From: Microbacterium sp.
GTDB taxonomy: Bacteria > Actinomycetota > Actinomycetes > Actinomycetales > Microbacteriaceae
DNA length: 64,000 bases
Assembly (NCBI GenBank): GCA_017306415.1
Contig: JAFKIL010000007.1
Location: 62,001 to 126,000 of the forward strand
Direction: 5' to 3'
Shown: positions 22,253-30,496 of the stretch, in pieces
How positions within the stretch are numbered: position 1 is the first letter of the stretch
How the letters are laid out: each line of letters begins with the position of its first letter
Program-made: the position numbers and the translations under genes
The notes under the pieces: generated by a model
Seen by the model: the letters and a program-made list of their open reading frames with translations, nothing else
The model's database searches: none
Told to the model about the DNA's origin: nothing

Positions 22253-22569
22253 TGGCGGGCGTGGTCCTGGCGGTCGGCGCGCTCGCCTCGTCGGCGATGC
22301 TCACGTTCGGATTCGCCGCGGTCGGCACGGCGGCGGTGACGGCACAGCGCGCGGCCGGCGCGGCGGATGCCGCCGCGCTCGCCGCGGCCGACGCGGTGGC
22401 CGGTACGGTGACGGGGGTCCCCTGCGAGCGCGCTGCCGAGGTCGCGGGGGCGGTCGGCGGGACGCTCATCTCGTGCGCGGCGGACGGGCTGGTCGTGACG
22501 GTCGCCGTGACCGTCCCGGTCGGTGCTCTGCACGCGCGTGCAGAGGCTCGGGCCGGCCCGCCGCCCTGA
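22252..22569 (+). CDS. Rv3654c-like TadE/TadG-type protein
   Basis: A 105-aa protein with a hydrophobic N-terminal helix (VVLAVGALASSAMLTFGFAA), an Ala-rich segment QRAAGAADAAALAAADAVAG and a Cys pair (CERA, SCAA). This is the pattern of the secretion-neighbourhood TadE-like family, Rv3654c in mycobacteria. ATG 22252 overlaps the preceding TGA by one base, so the pair is coupled. It is the last gene of the tad operon, 95 nt before topA. Confidence 0.78.
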   Translation: MAGVVLAVGALASSAMLTFGFAAVGTAAVTAQRAAGAADAAALAAADAVAGTVTGVPCERAAEVAGAVGGTLISCAADGLVVTVAVTVPVGALHARAEARAGPPP

Positions 22570-22664
22570 TTCCCGCGCGTCGGGGCCGACCGGGCAGTGT
22601 GACCGGTTCGGCGCCAGTCATAGGAACTCGTGTGTATGGTGTGCTTCGGAGAAAGGACGACCCC

Positions 22665-25394
22665 TTGGCTCAAGGCAAGAAGCTCGTCATCGTCGAGTCC
22701 CCGACGAAGATGAGGTCGATTCAGGGATACCTGGGCGACGGTTACGAGGTGCTCAGCTCAGTGGGCCACATCCGCGACCTCGCCGACCGCAAGGCGATCC
22801 CGGCCGAGCTCAAGAAGACCTCGGTCGGCCGCTACTCGATCGACATCGAGAACGACTTCGCTCCTTATTATGTGGAGTCGGAGCGCGGTAAGAAGACCGT
22901 CGCGGAGTTGAAGCGCGCGCTCAAGAACGCCGACGAGCTCCTGCTCGCGACGGATGAGGACCGCGAGGGCGAGGCCATCGCCTGGCACCTCCTCGAGACT
23001 CTGAAGCCCAAGGTCCCCGTCAAGCGCATGGTGTTCCACGAGATCACCAAGGATGCCATCCGGGCGGCCGTCGACAAGACCCGCGACCTCGACCTCGACC
23101 TCGTCGACGCGCAGGAGACGCGGCGCATCCTGGACCGCCTCTACGGCTGGGACGTCTCGCCGGTGCTGTGGGTCAAGGTCCAGCAGGGGCTCTCGGCCGG
23201 GCGCGTGCAGTCCGCCGCGACCCGCCTCGTCGTGGATCGCGAACGCGAGCGCATGGCGTTCGTCTCGGCCTCCTACTGGGATGTCGTGGCGATGGCGGCC
23301 AAGGCGAACGACGCGTTCTCGGTGCAGCTGGCGCGGATCGGCGGTGCGCAGGTCGCCCGCGGCTCCGACTTCGACGACCAGGGCGCCCTGAAGAAGGCCG
23401 TCGTCGTGATCGACGAGGTGCAGGCGCGCGAGCTCGCCGACCAGATCGCCGCCGCGGGAGAGGCATCCGTCACGTCGCTGGAGTCCAAGCCCGGAACCCG
23501 GCGTCCCTACGCACCGTTCACCACCTCGACCATGCAGCAGGAGGCGGGGCGCAAGCTCTCGATGAGCGCCAAGCACGCGATGAGCGTCGCCCAGCGCCTC
23601 TACGAGAAGGGCTTCATCACCTATATGCGCACCGACTCGACCGCGCTGTCGACGCAGGCGGTCCAGGCGGCGCGCGAGCAGGCCGTTCAGCTCTACGGCC
23701 CGAAGTCGGTGCCCCTGAACCCGCGGGTCTACAAGAGCAAGAGCAAGAATGCCCAGGAGGCGCACGAGGCGATCCGCCCCTCCGGCGAGACGTTCCGCAC
23801 GCCCTCGTCGGTCTCCGGACAGCTCGACCGCGACGAGCTGCGCCTCTACGACCTCATCTGGAAGCGCACGATGGCCAGTCAGATGGCCGACGCCACGTAC
23901 GAGACGACCACCGTGACCCTCGCGGTCGCCCTGGCCGACCGGGTCGCGGAGTTCACGGCATCCGGAACGGTGTACACCTTCAAGGGCTTCCTGGAGGCCT
24001 ACGAGGAAGGACGTGACGAGAAGCGCTCGGACGCCGACAAGGCCGACGACCAGTCGCTTCCGCAGCTCGCGGTCGGCGACACCCTCGCGGTCCGCGACGT
24101 GGAGCCGAAGGGGCACGCCACGAACCCCAAGCCGCGCTACACAGAGGCATCCCTCGTGAAGGCGCTCGAGGAGAAGGGGATCGGCCGTCCGTCGACGTTC
24201 GCGAGCATCATCGACACGATCATCGATCGCGGCTACGTCACCAAGCGCGGTCAGGCCCTCGTCCCGAGCTGGATCGCCTTCAGCGTGGTGCGCCTCCTCG
24301 AGCAGCACTTCTCGGAGCTCGTCGACTACGACTTCACCGCCGCCCTCGAGGACGACCTCGACGCCATCGCGCGCGGTGAGCAGAGCCGCGTCGACTGGCT
24401 CAAGGAGTTCTACTTCGGCTCCGAGGGGCACACCGGGCTCCGCAACATCGTCGAGAACCTGGGCGAGATCGACGCCCGCGAGTTGAACTCGACGCGCGTG
24501 ACGGACACCGCCACCCTCCGCATCGGTCGCTACGGCCCGTACCTCGAGGTGACCGACCCCGAGCACCCCGACGCCGAGCCGCGGCGCGTGAACCTTCCCG
24601 AGGAGATGGCGCCCGACGAGCTCACGGCCGAGCGCGCCCAGGAGCTCATCGACGCACCCGTCGCCGGCGACCGCGTCCTGGGCGAGAACCCGGCCGACGG
24701 CAAGCTCGTCGTCGTGAAGGACGGCCGGTACGGTCCCTACGTCCAGGAGGTCGAGCCGGAGGAGCCGGCCGCGGTCGACGAGGCCACCGGCGAGGTCCTC
24801 GACGCGGCCACCGGCGCCGCAGGCAAGAAGAGCACGACCAAGGGCACCGCGAAGGGCGCCAAGAAGGATGCCGCGCCCAAGCCCCGCACCGCTTCCCTGT
24901 TCAAGTCGATGTCGGTCGACACCGTCGACCTCGACACCGCTCTGCAGCTGCTGTCGCTCCCGCGCGTGGTCGGCACCGACCCCGAGTCGGGTGAGCAGAT
25001 CACGGCGCAGAACGGCCGCTACGGTCCGTACCTGAAGAAGGGCGCGGACTCCCGCACGCTCGACAACGAGCAGCTCATCTTCGACATCACGCTCGATCAG
25101 GCGCTCGCGATCTACGCGCAGCCCAAGTACGGCGCCCGACGCGCGTCCAGCGCGCTCAAGGAGTTCGAGAACGACCCGGTGAGCGGCAAGCCGATCCGGC
25201 TGCGGGACGGCCGCTTCGGCCCGTACGTCACCGATGGCGAGACGAACGCCACCATCCCGCGCGGCGAGGACGCGATGGAGGTCACGTTCGAGCGTGCGGT
25301 CCAGCTGCTGGCCGACAAGCGGGCGAAGGGTCCCGCGCCCAAGCGCACCGCTCGCCGTACGACGGCGCGGAAGGCGCCCGCCAAGAAGTCGTGA
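22665..25394 (+). CDS. topA: DNA topoisomerase I
   Basis: TopA relaxes negative supercoils. The 909-aa protein has the Toprim start KKLVIVESPTK and TDEDREGEAIAW, the active-site region FITYMRTDSTALS with the catalytic Tyr, and GIGRPSTFASIIDTI. The C-terminal part carries four TopA_C repeats marked by GRYGPY (three) and GRFGPY (one) and ends in a Lys/Arg/Ala tail, the usual actinobacterial form without zinc fingers. TTG 22665 is the start: GAAAGGA lies about 8 nt before it and homology begins there. The long frame upstream is unrelated to it. tmk overlaps the stop by 4 nt. Confidence 0.96.
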   Translation: MAQGKKLVIVESPTKMRSIQGYLGDGYEVLSSVGHIRDLADRKAIPAELKKTSVGRYSIDIENDFAPYYVESERGKKTVAELKRALKNADELLLATDEDREGEAIAWHLLETLKPKVPVKRMVFHEITKDAIRAAVDKTRDLDLDLVDAQETRRILDRLYGWDVSPVLWVKVQQGLSAGRVQSAATRLVVDRERERMAFVSASYWDVVAMAAKANDAFSVQLARIGGAQVARGSDFDDQGALKKAVVVIDEVQARELADQIAAAGEASVTSLESKPGTRRPYAPFTTSTMQQEAGRKLSMSAKHAMSVAQRLYEKGFITYMRTDSTALSTQAVQAAREQAVQLYGPKSVPLNPRVYKSKSKNAQEAHEAIRPSGETFRTPSSVSGQLDRDELRLYDLIWKRTMASQMADATYETTTVTLAVALADRVAEFTASGTVYTFKGFLEAYEEGRDEKRSDADKADDQSLPQLAVGDTLAVRDVEPKGHATNPKPRYTEASLVKALEEKGIGRPSTFASIIDTIIDRGYVTKRGQALVPSWIAFSVVRLLEQHFSELVDYDFTAALEDDLDAIARGEQSRVDWLKEFYFGSEGHTGLRNIVENLGEIDARELNSTRVTDTATLRIGRYGPYLEVTDPEHPDAEPRRVNLPEEMAPDELTAERAQELIDAPVAGDRVLGENPADGKLVVVKDGRYGPYVQEVEPEEPAAVDEATGEVLDAATGAAGKKSTTKGTAKGAKKDAAPKPRTASLFKSMSVDTVDLDTALQLLSLPRVVGTDPESGEQITAQNGRYGPYLKKGADSRTLDNEQLIFDITLDQALAIYAQPKYGARRASSALKEFENDPVSGKPIRLRDGRFGPYVTDGETNATIPRGEDAMEVTFERAVQLLADKRAKGPAPKRTARRTTARKAPAKKS

Positions 25395-26032
25395 GCGGTC
25401 TCTTCGTCACGTTCGAGGGCGGAGACGGCGTCGGGAAGACCACGCAGGCGACGGCGCTCGAGGAGTGGCTGCAGGCGTCCGGCCGATCAGTGGTGCGCAC
25501 CAGGGAGCCCGGTGGCACCGAGGTGGGCGTGCTCCTGCGCGACATCGTCCTCCACCACCGCGGTGAGGTCGCGCCGCGGGCGGAGGCCCTGCTGTACGCG
25601 GCCGACCGCGCGCAGCACATCGCGACCGTCGTCCGGCCCGCGCTGGCACGCGGAGACGTCGTCATCCAGGACCGCTACCTCGACTCATCCGTCGCGTATC
25701 AGGGCGCCGGGCGCGAGATCGACCCCGGTCAGATCCGGGACCTCTCACTGTGGGCGGCCGACGGACTGCTCCCCGACGTCACGGTGCTGCTCGACCTCGA
25801 CCACGCGGCCGCGCGGCGGCGGCTCGATGCCGACGACAAGCCCTTCGATCGCCTCGAATCGGAACGGTCGGACTTCCACGACCGCGTGCGGCAGGCGTTC
25901 CTCGACCTGGCCGCCGCTGAGTCGGAGCGGTTCCTCGTCGTCGACGCATCCCTCCCCGCGGAGGACATCGCGCAGACCATCCGATCCCGCGTCGCGACGG
26001 CGCTCGCGGCGGGGGTCGGAGAGCCCGGTTAG
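25391..26032 (+). CDS. tmk: Thymidylate kinase
   Basis: Tmk converts dTMP to dTDP. The 213-aa protein has the P-loop FEGGDGVGKTTQ (residues 8-19), TREPGGTEVG, DRYLDSSVAYQGAGR and a lid with ARRRLDADDKPFDRLE. GTG 25391 overlaps the topA stop (GTGA), so the genes are coupled, and holB follows 10 nt later: a replication-linked operon common in actinobacteria. Confidence 0.96.
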   Translation: MSGLFVTFEGGDGVGKTTQATALEEWLQASGRSVVRTREPGGTEVGVLLRDIVLHHRGEVAPRAEALLYAADRAQHIATVVRPALARGDVVIQDRYLDSSVAYQGAGREIDPGQIRDLSLWAADGLLPDVTVLLDLDHAAARRRLDADDKPFDRLESERSDFHDRVRQAFLDLAAAESERFLVVDASLPAEDIAQTIRSRVATALAAGVGEPG

Positions 26033-26042
26033 GCTGGTCCGC

Positions 26043-27230
26043 ATGGACGCCGCCCCCGCCGAAGTCACCGGGGCGTCGCCGGCGGCGGCAGCGAACCGCG
26101 CCGTTCCCTGGGGCGCCGTGTGGGGCCAGCCCGACGCGGTGGCCGCGCTCCAGGCCGCGGCATCCGATCCCGCGGGCATGACGCACGCGTGGCTGATCAC
26201 GGGGCCGCCGGGGTCGGGGCGTTCCACTCTCGCCTACGCGTTCGCGGCCGCCCTGATCGCCGAGCCGGGCGACGAGCAGGTCATGCGCCAGGTGCTCGCC
26301 GGCACCCACCCCGACCTGACTTCGCTGCGCACCGAGGGCGTCATCATCTCCATCAAAGATGCGCGGGCGCTCGTCGAGCGCTCCTACTTCGCCCCGTCGC
26401 TCGGTCGGTACCGCGTGATCGTCATGGAGGACGCCGACCGCATGGCGGAGCGCACCTCCAACGTGCTCCTCAAGGCGCTCGAAGAGCCGCCGGAGCGCAC
26501 GGTGTGGGTCCTGTGCGCGCCGAGCGACGCCGATCTGCTGCCCACCATCCGCTCCCGCGTGCGCACGCTGCGCCTGCGCGACCCCGACGTGTCCGACGTG
26601 GCCCGGCTCATCGCCGACCGGACCGGCGTCGACGAGGTCACCGCCGAGCAGTCCGCCCGTCACGCGCAGCGCCACATCGGCATGGCCCAGCGTCTCGCGA
26701 CGGATGCCGCGGCCCGCGCCCGTCGCGACGAGACGCTGCGGGCCGTGCTCGGCGTGCGGGGCGTCGGCGACGCGGTCGAGGTGGCCGGTCGCATCGTCGC
26801 GGTCGCGACAGAGGATGCGAAGGCGCTGACCACCGAACGAGACGAGTCCGAGCGGGCGCAGCTGCTGCGCACGCTGGGCGTCCCCGAGGGCGCGTCCGTA
26901 CCACCGGCGGTACGGTCGCAGCTCAACGCTCTGGAGGACGACCAGAAGCGGCGGGCGACCCGCAGCCTGCGCGACGGCATCGATCGGGTCCTCACGGATC
27001 TGCAGTCGATGTTCCGCGATGTCGCACTGCTGCAGTTCGGCCGCGACGACCTCATCAACCGCGAGCTCGAGGACGACCTCCGCGCCCTCGCCGCGGCATG
27101 GAGCCCGCAGCGGACGTTCGTCGTCGTCGACCGGCTCGCCGAGACGCGCCGCAACCTGGAGCAGAACGTCGCGCCCACCCTGGCCCTCGAAAGCTTGCTC
27201 GTGACCATCGCGAGCGGAAGGACACTGTGA
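26043..27230 (+). CDS. holB: DNA polymerase III delta' subunit
   Basis: A 395-aa clamp-loader subunit. AAA+ fold: WGQPDAVAALQAA, degenerate Walker A GPPGSGRSTLA, SIKDARALVERSYFAP, a Walker B-like YRVIVMEDADRM and the SRC-like sensor SNVLLKALEEPPERT. The Walker A lysine is replaced by arginine, consistent with delta' not hydrolysing ATP. The zinc-binding cysteines of E. coli HolB are not evident. TAGGCT (26030-26035) lies 7 nt before ATG 26043, so the gene may also have its own leaderless promoter inside the operon. Confidence 0.93.
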   Translation: MDAAPAEVTGASPAAAANRAVPWGAVWGQPDAVAALQAAASDPAGMTHAWLITGPPGSGRSTLAYAFAAALIAEPGDEQVMRQVLAGTHPDLTSLRTEGVIISIKDARALVERSYFAPSLGRYRVIVMEDADRMAERTSNVLLKALEEPPERTVWVLCAPSDADLLPTIRSRVRTLRLRDPDVSDVARLIADRTGVDEVTAEQSARHAQRHIGMAQRLATDAAARARRDETLRAVLGVRGVGDAVEVAGRIVAVATEDAKALTTERDESERAQLLRTLGVPEGASVPPAVRSQLNALEDDQKRRATRSLRDGIDRVLTDLQSMFRDVALLQFGRDDLINRELEDDLRALAAAWSPQRTFVVVDRLAETRRNLEQNVAPTLALESLLVTIASGRTL

Positions 27231-28774
27231 GAACCCGCAATCGACTCCTCGCCGTCATCGCCGCGCTGGCGGTGGCGTCCGTCGCCCTGACGGGGTGCCT
27301 CTTCTCGATCATCCCGGACGCCTCGCCGCGGCCCTCCTCGAGCGCCACGCCCGACACCGCGGGCATCGCGGCCGACCTCCTGCCGTTCTACGGGCAGACG
27401 GTCACGTGGTCGTCGTGCGGCTCGGCTGACGAGTGCGCGAAGATCACGGCTCCGCTCGACTGGGAGCACCCCGGCAAGGGCGACGTCAAGCTGGCGCTCA
27501 TCCGGCACCGCGCGACGAACGGATCCGCGCTCGGCTCGCTTCTCGTGAACCCCGGCGGACCCGGCGCCAGCGGGATCTCCCTCGTGCGCGATTCCCTCGA
27601 CTTCGCCGTGGGTGGGACCCTGGCGAAGGAATACGACGTCGTCGGGTTCGATCCCCGCGGCGTGGGCGCGTCGACCGCGGTGACCTGCTACGACGCGAAG
27701 CAGATGGATGCGTACCTGTTCGCGATCCCGCAGAACCCCCGCGGCAGCGCGGCGTGGAAGAGCGAGGTCCTCGCGTCGGGCAAGAAGTTCGCCGATGCCT
27801 GCCAGGCGAACAGCGGCGGCATCCTCCCGTACGTGACCACGGACTTCGCCGCGCGCGACATGGACCTGATGCGGGCCGTGCTGGGCGACAAGAAGCTGAA
27901 CTACCTGGGGTACTCGTACGGGACGTTCCTGGGGGCGACCTACGCGAAGCTCTACCCGACGCGCGTGGGCAGGTTCGTCCTCGACGGCGCCATCGACCCG
28001 TCGGTGTCCGGTCTCGACGTGAGCACGACGCAGGGCGTCGGGTTCGAGTCGGCCCTCCGCGCGTACATGACCTCCTGCCTGAAGCAGAAGGACTGCCCGT
28101 TCAGCGGGACCGTCGACGACGGCATGGCGGACCTGGGTACGTTGCTGGCGAGCGTCGACCGTACGCCGCTGCGCAACTCCGACGGTCGCCGCCTCGGGGC
28201 GGACTCGCTCGTGACCGCGATCGTCGCCGCGCTGTACTCGCAGGACAGCTGGCCGTACCTCACGCAGGCGCTCGCGGCCACTCTCAAGGGGAACGCCGGT
28301 CCGGCCTTCCAGCTCGCCGACTTCTACTACAACCGGACCGACGGGAAGTACGAGGACAACTCCTACGAGGCGTTCAACGCGTACAACTGCATGGACTATC
28401 CGGACGACGCTACCCAGGCGCAGAAGGATGCGGCGAACGCCGAGCTGAAGGCGAAGGCGCCCGTCATCGCGCCGTACTGGTCCTCCGACGTGAACATCTG
28501 CGACGTGTGGCCGGTGAAGGCGACCGGGGTGCGCGAGAAGATCGCGGCCGAGGGCGCCGGTCCGATCCTCGTGATCGGGACGACGAACGACCCGGCCACT
28601 CCGTACTCGTGGGCGGTGTCGCTCGCCGATCAGCTCTCCAGCGGCGTCCTCATCACACGGGTGGGGGAGGGGCACACCGGTTTCAACAAGGGCAACACGT
28701 GCGTCGACGATGCCGTGAACCAGTACTTCACGAGCGGGACGGTGCCGAAGGACGGGCTGCGCTGCGCCGGCTGA
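27227..28774 (+). CDS. Secreted alpha/beta-hydrolase, tripeptidyl-aminopeptidase (TAP) type
   Basis: A 515-aa lipoprotein: signal peptide with lipobox ALTGC (near residue 24). The fold shows LLVNPGGPGASG, VGFDPRGVGAS, the nucleophile elbow LGYSYGTFLGA and a C-terminal TAP domain with GPILVIGTTNDPATPY (Asp) and GEGHTGF (His), completing a Ser-Asp-His triad. Members trim N-terminal peptides outside the cell. GTG 27227 overlaps the holB stop (GTGA). Many Cys residues probably form disulfides. The role is assigned to family level only. Confidence 0.9.
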   Translation: MRTRNRLLAVIAALAVASVALTGCLFSIIPDASPRPSSSATPDTAGIAADLLPFYGQTVTWSSCGSADECAKITAPLDWEHPGKGDVKLALIRHRATNGSALGSLLVNPGGPGASGISLVRDSLDFAVGGTLAKEYDVVGFDPRGVGASTAVTCYDAKQMDAYLFAIPQNPRGSAAWKSEVLASGKKFADACQANSGGILPYVTTDFAARDMDLMRAVLGDKKLNYLGYSYGTFLGATYAKLYPTRVGRFVLDGAIDPSVSGLDVSTTQGVGFESALRAYMTSCLKQKDCPFSGTVDDGMADLGTLLASVDRTPLRNSDGRRLGADSLVTAIVAALYSQDSWPYLTQALAATLKGNAGPAFQLADFYYNRTDGKYEDNSYEAFNAYNCMDYPDDATQAQKDAANAELKAKAPVIAPYWSSDVNICDVWPVKATGVREKIAAEGAGPILVIGTTNDPATPYSWAVSLADQLSSGVLITRVGEGHTGFNKGNTCVDDAVNQYFTSGTVPKDGLRCAG

Positions 28775-28872
28775 GCATGCGGTCCCGCGGCCGTCGCGGT
28801 CGCCCGCGCGCGTTCGCGACGGTCGGTGCGACCATGTAAGATCGTTGATCGTGCATCGCGCGAGCGAAGCGC

Positions 28873-28948
28873 GCCACCTTAGCTCAGTCGGCAGAGCGAT
28901 TCACTCGTAATGAATAGGTCAAGGGTTCGATTCCCTTAGGTGGCTCCA
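28873..28948 (+). tRNA. tRNA-Thr (anticodon CGT), CCA encoded
   Basis: Acceptor GCCACCT pairs with AGGTGGC, discriminator T, then CCA. Anticodon loop CTCGTAA closed by ATTCA/TGAAT gives anticodon CGT for codon ACG. T arm AAGGG-TTCGATT-CCCTT. The only other tRNA gene here (Pro) lacks a genomic CCA. A second copy of this gene's 3' half occurs 1045 nt downstream. No terminator hairpin is visible just after it. Confidence 0.96.
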
Positions 28949-29069
28949 GTCTGACGGCGGCTCGGCTCACACCGGCGCGGGGATGCAGGGTCGGCGGATA
29001 CGTCGAGAACAGCCGGATTCTGCTCGGCCGGTTCCTCGGAAGCGATCCCACCGCCCCAGAGCACTCGAT

Positions 29070-29501
29070 TCAGTGCACCCGCGGGAGGCAGCGCACGCGG
29101 ACCGTCGCGACGTCGGTGGCGACCGGCGTCAGCGTCGCTTCGTCCACGATCCTGGCGTCGACCTCGATGGTGCCTCGCTTGAGCCGCTGCCCGGGGGGAG
29201 CGATGACATCGAGCGTGACCGTCTGCACGTGTCGGCGGCCGTCGCACACGAGCATCGGGTCCGCGTACGCGAAGACAGCGTCTTGCTGCGCGGTGATGTA
29301 GCTCTCCCACACGGTGCCGTCATCAGCGCACAGACTGCGCACGCGCACCGTGACGGCCGACCCATCCGCTGACAGCGACGCGGTCCGCAGGATCTCGATG
29401 TCTGCGCGGATGGACGGCGGCGCGGCGGAGGCGGGCTGGATTCCGGGTCCGAACAGGCCGAGTGACAGCACCACGGCCGCGGCGATCTTCTTGCGCATCA
29501 T
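29070..29501 (-). CDS. Hypothetical secreted protein
   Basis: A 143-aa protein. KK-rich start, hydrophobic stretch (IAAAVVLSLGLFGPG) and an ASA-APPS cleavage site form a clear signal peptide. The mature part reads as beta-strands (VTVRVRSLCADDG, VTLDVIAPPGQRLKRG) with three cysteines, perhaps an Ig-like fold; I recognise no family. GAGGAG lies 5 nt before ATG 29501 and 8 nt before ATG 29498, so either could be used. It lies inside the tRNA-Thr element, divergent from the small peptide gene. Confidence 0.65.
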   Translation of the reverse strand: MMRKKIAAAVVLSLGLFGPGIQPASAAPPSIRADIEILRTASLSADGSAVTVRVRSLCADDGTVWESYITAQQDAVFAYADPMLVCDGRRHVQTVTLDVIAPPGQRLKRGTIEVDARIVDEATLTPVATDVATVRVRCLPRVH

Positions 29502-29690
29502 GATCTCCTCTGATCTTGGTCGCCGCCGGTCCGGCGCCGAAGATGCGCGGGGCCAGCAGGGGTGACTCCGGCATCTTCCACACAGGCTACGAAGGCCAGG
29601 CTCGAGCGTGCGGGCCGTAGGTCCCGTCGGGCGAGAGGCAGCGACCGCAGCCCGCACAACTGAATAACAACCGAATAGGAAGGGACCCTC

Positions 29691-29792
29691 ATGATGAATG
29701 AGAGCCGCCTTAGTCAGATTCTCCGTCAGCTCAACGAACTGTGCTCGCAGCCACTCGTGATGTTGCTGGTGGTCTGGCTCCTGGTGAAGTAG
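29691..29792 (+). CDS. 33-residue single-span membrane peptide
   Basis: ATGATG at 29691 opens 33 codons and ends TAG at 29792. GGAAGGGA lies about 6 nt upstream, a good ribosome-binding site. The N-terminal 19 residues (MMNESRLSQILRQLNELCS) look like an amphipathic helix. The last 14 (QPLVMLLVVWLLVK) are strongly hydrophobic and end in Lys. A 13-14-bp hairpin follows 12 nt after the stop. A full ribosome-binding-site/ORF/terminator unit argues for a real gene. Size and shape resemble small membrane proteins and type I toxins, but I know no homolog. Confidence 0.55.
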   Translation: MMNESRLSQILRQLNELCSQPLVMLLVVWLLVK

Positions 29793-29803
29793 GCCGGGGC
29801 AGT

Positions 29804-29837
29804 GCTCCCCGTCAAGCATCGCAGCTTGGCGGGGAGC
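29804..29837 (+). terminator. Terminator of the 33-residue peptide gene
   Basis: GCTCCCCG-T-CAAGC (29804-29817) pairs with GCTTG-G-CGGGGAGC (29824-29837), with one T.G wobble and loop ATCGCA. A short TTC follows. From here to 29946 I see only two GTCCCCCC repeats and an AT-richer stretch, with no gene. Confidence 0.7.
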
Positions 29838-29946
29838 TTCTACGTCGCGTCCCCCCGGCGTCCCCCCAGGTTGACAGAAGAGCAATTTTGGTCAGGCTGT
29901 GCAACCTATGAAACGCATGAAATCAGCTACGGGCGTCTCCTAGCGG

Positions 29947-29991
29947 CACTCGTAATGAATAGGTCGTCGGTTCGATTCCGACAGGTGGCTC
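29947..29991 (+). pseudogene. Displaced 3' half of a tRNA-Thr gene
   Basis: Aligned with 28902-28946 over 45 nt with six differences. All six lie in the T stem (GTCGG/CCGAC here, AAGGG/CCCTT in the full gene) and are compensatory, so the stem still pairs. No matching acceptor/D-arm 5' half lies upstream. CCA is not encoded (CTCGA follows). A GC-rich hairpin begins 7 nt later. Confidence 0.8.
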
Positions 29992-29997
29992 GAAGAC

Positions 29998-30027
29998 GAA
30001 ACGGGGTCCCGCGAGGGGCCCCGTTTC
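29998..30027 (+). terminator. Hairpin terminator after the tRNA-Thr 3' half
   Basis: GAAACGGGG (29998-30006) pairs with CCCCGTTTC (30019-30027), with inner CCC/GGG around loop GCGA. Its place 7 nt after the displaced 3' half is what a native tRNA-Thr terminator would occupy. The remaining bases to 30105 show nothing further. Confidence 0.75.
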
Positions 30028-30105
30028 CTCGTCTGCGGTGAGGGCTGGATAGTCTGGGGCGGACGCCCGTGCGGGCGCTGTCGTTCGATGCCCGGAGGGG
30101 ATGAC

Positions 30106-30495
30106 GTGATCCTGCTGGACGCGCTCCTGACGATCTTCACGTGGATCGGTCTGGGCGTCGGGGCGCTGCTGGCGGGGGTCGCCCTCATCCTGTACGCGAT
30201 CGACGGCACGTGGGTCCCCGTCCGGGTCGTCGTCGAACGCACGGACCGCGGGCTCGTGGCCCGGTGGTTCGGCCAGGAGGGCGTCGGCCACGCACCGCTC
30301 TCCGAGCACGACCATCTCGCGCTGGGCGGCGGCGATGAGATCGACGCGTACACCCGGGTCGACTCGACTGACCGCCTGCGCCGGACGCGACGGTCGCCGC
30401 TCGTGCGGGCCGTGCTCGGGTTCGCGGTCGGCTTCCTCGCCCTCGGGGCGCTGGCGTTCGCGGCGTCGTGGATCATCCTCCTCGCGGGCGGCTGA
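30106..30495 (+). CDS. Hypothetical two-span membrane protein
   Basis: A 129-aa protein with two hydrophobic helices (about residues 3-27 and 102-128) around a soluble middle that may be beta-rich (VPVRVVVERTDRGLVARWF). No family recognised. GGAGGGG (30094-30100) sits 5 nt before GTG 30106, which I prefer over an ATG six codons earlier. It is convergent with the EamA gene, whose end is 2 nt away. Confidence 0.65.
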   Translation: MILLDALLTIFTWIGLGVGALLAGVALILYAIDGTWVPVRVVVERTDRGLVARWFGQEGVGHAPLSEHDHLALGGGDEIDAYTRVDSTDRLRRTRRSPLVRAVLGFAVGFLALGALAFAASWIILLAGG

Positions 30496-30496
30496 G

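Larger units (their letters stand above)
28902..29991. mobile_element. Putative small integrated element or remnant at tRNA-Thr
   Basis: The 19-bp sequence CACTCGTAATGAATAGGTC covers the anticodon arm at 28902-28920 and is repeated exactly at 29947-29965. Both copies continue as a tRNA-Thr 3' half. Integrases commonly recombine in a tRNA anticodon arm, replacing the 3' half and pushing the old one to the far end. The interval carries a secreted protein and a 33-aa hydrophobic peptide, and its right third looks AT-richer than the neighbours. No integrase is present, so it would be a remnant or mobilised from elsewhere. Confidence 0.55.

Noticed and set aside
20491..22533. A 680-codon minus-strand open frame over the tad locus
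   Set aside because: Its composition is typical of antisense frames and the plus strand encodes well-defined Tad proteins.
29880..29945. A short ORF starting ATGAAACGCATGAAATC near the right end of the tRNA-Thr island
   Set aside because: Eleven codons, no ribosome-binding site and no sign of an integrase C-terminus.
29920..29991. A second complete tRNA-Thr gene
   Set aside because: Only the anticodon arm, T arm and 3' acceptor strand are present; no GCCACCT acceptor or D arm lies at the right distance upstream.
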